Shown here piece after piece: positions 62,591-64,000 of a stretch of DNA of 64,000 nucleotides; position 1 is the stretch's first letter; the number at the start of each line of letters is the position of its first letter. The notes beneath the pieces are model-generated. The model saw only the letters and a list, made by a program, of their open reading frames with translations, made no database searches and was not told the DNA's origin. Source of the DNA: Physcomitrium patens (taxonomy: Eukaryota > Streptophyta > Bryopsida > Funariales > Funariaceae); the NCBI RefSeq assembly GCF_000002425.4, contig NC_037258.1:5636052-5700051 (forward strand), written 5' to 3'. Position numbers and translations under genes: made by a program.

Positions 62591-64000
62591 CAGCATCACA
62601 ACTACAAAAAAGTTACAAACAAGGATTGAAAGTAGAATGTTATCTTATCTAGATCTTGTTTCTTTTATAAAAAAGGTTTTATCTTGATTTTGATGGATGT
62701 CGTCGATGAAAAGCCTCTATCGCCTTTGCTTCATTTGCAATATTCTTTACTGGCTTCCATGTGTGTTCACTAATATCATATCTATGCCAATGGATAAGAT
62801 ATTCCAATTTATTTTGGCGCCGCCTTGAATTCAGCACTTCTTCCACTTTGAACTCTTCATTATTGTCTACTTCTATAAGAGAAGGTGGAGCTTGTCTACT
62901 TCTTGGTATGTCCACTGTCTTATATGGTTCAAAAAGAGACACATGGAATTTTGGATAGATTTTCATTGACTTCGGTAGGTGTAGACGATATACAACTACA
63001 TTGATTTATACAGAAATAGAAAATAGTCCAAGCCTTCAATAGTCTAACTTATTTTAAGGACAAGTGGTCTTGATATTGAAACGAAGTAACCATACCTTGT
63101 CACCCAAGTGGAATGGTGGTTGTTCCTTTCGATAGACATCCGCATTGACCTTTTATTGTTTTTGAGCTTCTTTTAATTGTGCCTTCATCGTTGCATGTAG
63201 CTTTGACAAATGAATTGCCAAATCTTTTGCCATAGGATTATCAACTTTTGAAAAGTCAAAAGTATCAAATTGTGGATGATAACCATAATTAGCAAAGAAA
63301 GGTATTTGTTTTGTAGAAAAATGTACCATGTTATTCTAAGCAAACTTTGCCAATGACAAAATAGTTGTCCAATCATCTTGTTGGTAGTTTATGGTACATC
63401 TTAAATATTGCTCCAAAACTTGATTAACATGCTCTGTTTGTCCATGAGTTTGAGAATAGAATGTTGAAGATAGTTTTATATCTATTTTTAGAATCTTAAA
63501 AAAAGTCCATCAAAATCTTAATACAAATTGAGTTTTCCTATCTGATATAATATCATTGAGTAATCTATGATAGCAATAGATATTGTCAAGAAAGAGCTTA
63601 GCTATTTCTTGACCTGTGATGGATTTTATAAATGGTATAAAATATGCCATCTTAATAAAATGATCTACTATCACGAATATAGAGTCATAAGAACCTGAAA
63701 TTGGAAGAATCGTGATGAAATCCATAGAAATAGAAGATCATGGTTGTTTTGGAATGGGTAATGGCTGAAAAAGTCCATAAGGTCGATGACAAGGAGTTTT
63801 TGATCTTCAACAAACATTACAAGATTGTACAAAACTTTTGATTGCTTTCTACATTTGGGGCCACCAAAAGTCCTTGGTTATTAGTTCCAAAGTTTTATTG
63901 TATCCCAAAATGTCCTGGTATTTGAAAGTCATGATAAGCTTAAAAAATACGTAATCAAGCTTCACCTTCTAGAACATATAGGCATCCCTTGAAATATAGT

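Larger units (their letters stand above)
60360..64000 (-). mobile_element. Gypsy-4: chromovirus, 3' part only (continues past the window)
   Basis: Minus-strand relative of Gypsy-3. The 3' LTR occupies 60360-62121 and is interrupted by a TGTCGT element. A purine tract (AGAAGAGGAGATAA) lies just inside, at about 62122-62137. The extra frame is at ~62590-62160, the chromodomain at ~62860-62690 (NKLEYLIHWHRYDISEHTW), and the integrase core at ~63725-63185 (MDFITILPISGSYDSIFVIV), with upstream integrase sequence to the window edge. It has several breaks but is less decayed than Gypsy-3. The 5' half and 5' LTR lie outside the window. Confidence 0.82.

Overview
This is a nuclear plant window. Two intron-containing genes lie in the first ~15 kb and a deep stack of nested retroelements fills ~20.5-64 kb. 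The long intron-bearing 5' leader, the base composition and the Gypsy types suggest a bryophyte, with a moss such as Physcomitrium as the best guess. That species call is an inference; no marker gene proves it.

Gene part (1-20 kb, + strand). Six exons at 1498-5469 join in phase to encode an 867-aa type II membrane glycosyltransferase of the DXD (GT32 / alpha-1,4-glycosyltransferase) kind. Two coding exons at 12524-14253 encode a 526-aa senescence-domain protein of the ERD7 / spartin-like family, preceded by a leader intron. Between and around them are microsatellites, two GC-richer islands without a recognised gene, a perfect 36-bp-arm hairpin at 9934-10020, and a probable tRNA-derived SINE at ~15700-16012. 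A possible last exon of an unrecognised minus-strand gene ends at 19708.

Repeat part (20.5-64 kb). In order: (a) an old, broken Copia element (20571-27185), holding a Gypsy solo LTR and one LTR-like TGTCGT element; (b) an AT-drifted leucine-rich-repeat gene relic (about 28640-29612, continuing at 41896-42240), split by Gypsy-1 (minus, 29613-41890), which is itself split by the much younger Gypsy-2 (plus, 32025-38045); (c) a reverse copy of the TGTCGT element, AT-rich DNA and a LINE relic (42.7-47 kb); (d) Gypsy-3 (plus, 47482-57714), with TGTCGT elements in its 5' LTR and in its integrase region; (e) an older Gypsy relic of another lineage (58.1-60.36 kb); (f) Gypsy-4 (minus, 60360 to beyond the window), again with a TGTCGT element in its LTR. 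Gypsy-1 to -4 are chromoviruses (Ty3/Gypsy with an integrase chromodomain).

The most interesting signals are these. The Gypsy-1/-2 LTRs are packed with canonical heat-shock elements upstream of a TATA box, recalling the heat-activated Copia ONSEN but in a Gypsy. All four chromoviruses carry a short conserved extra reading frame between the chromodomain and the 3' LTR. A non-coding TGTCGT...ACGACA family with 4-bp target duplications has repeatedly entered these elements. All readings were made by eye without database searches.
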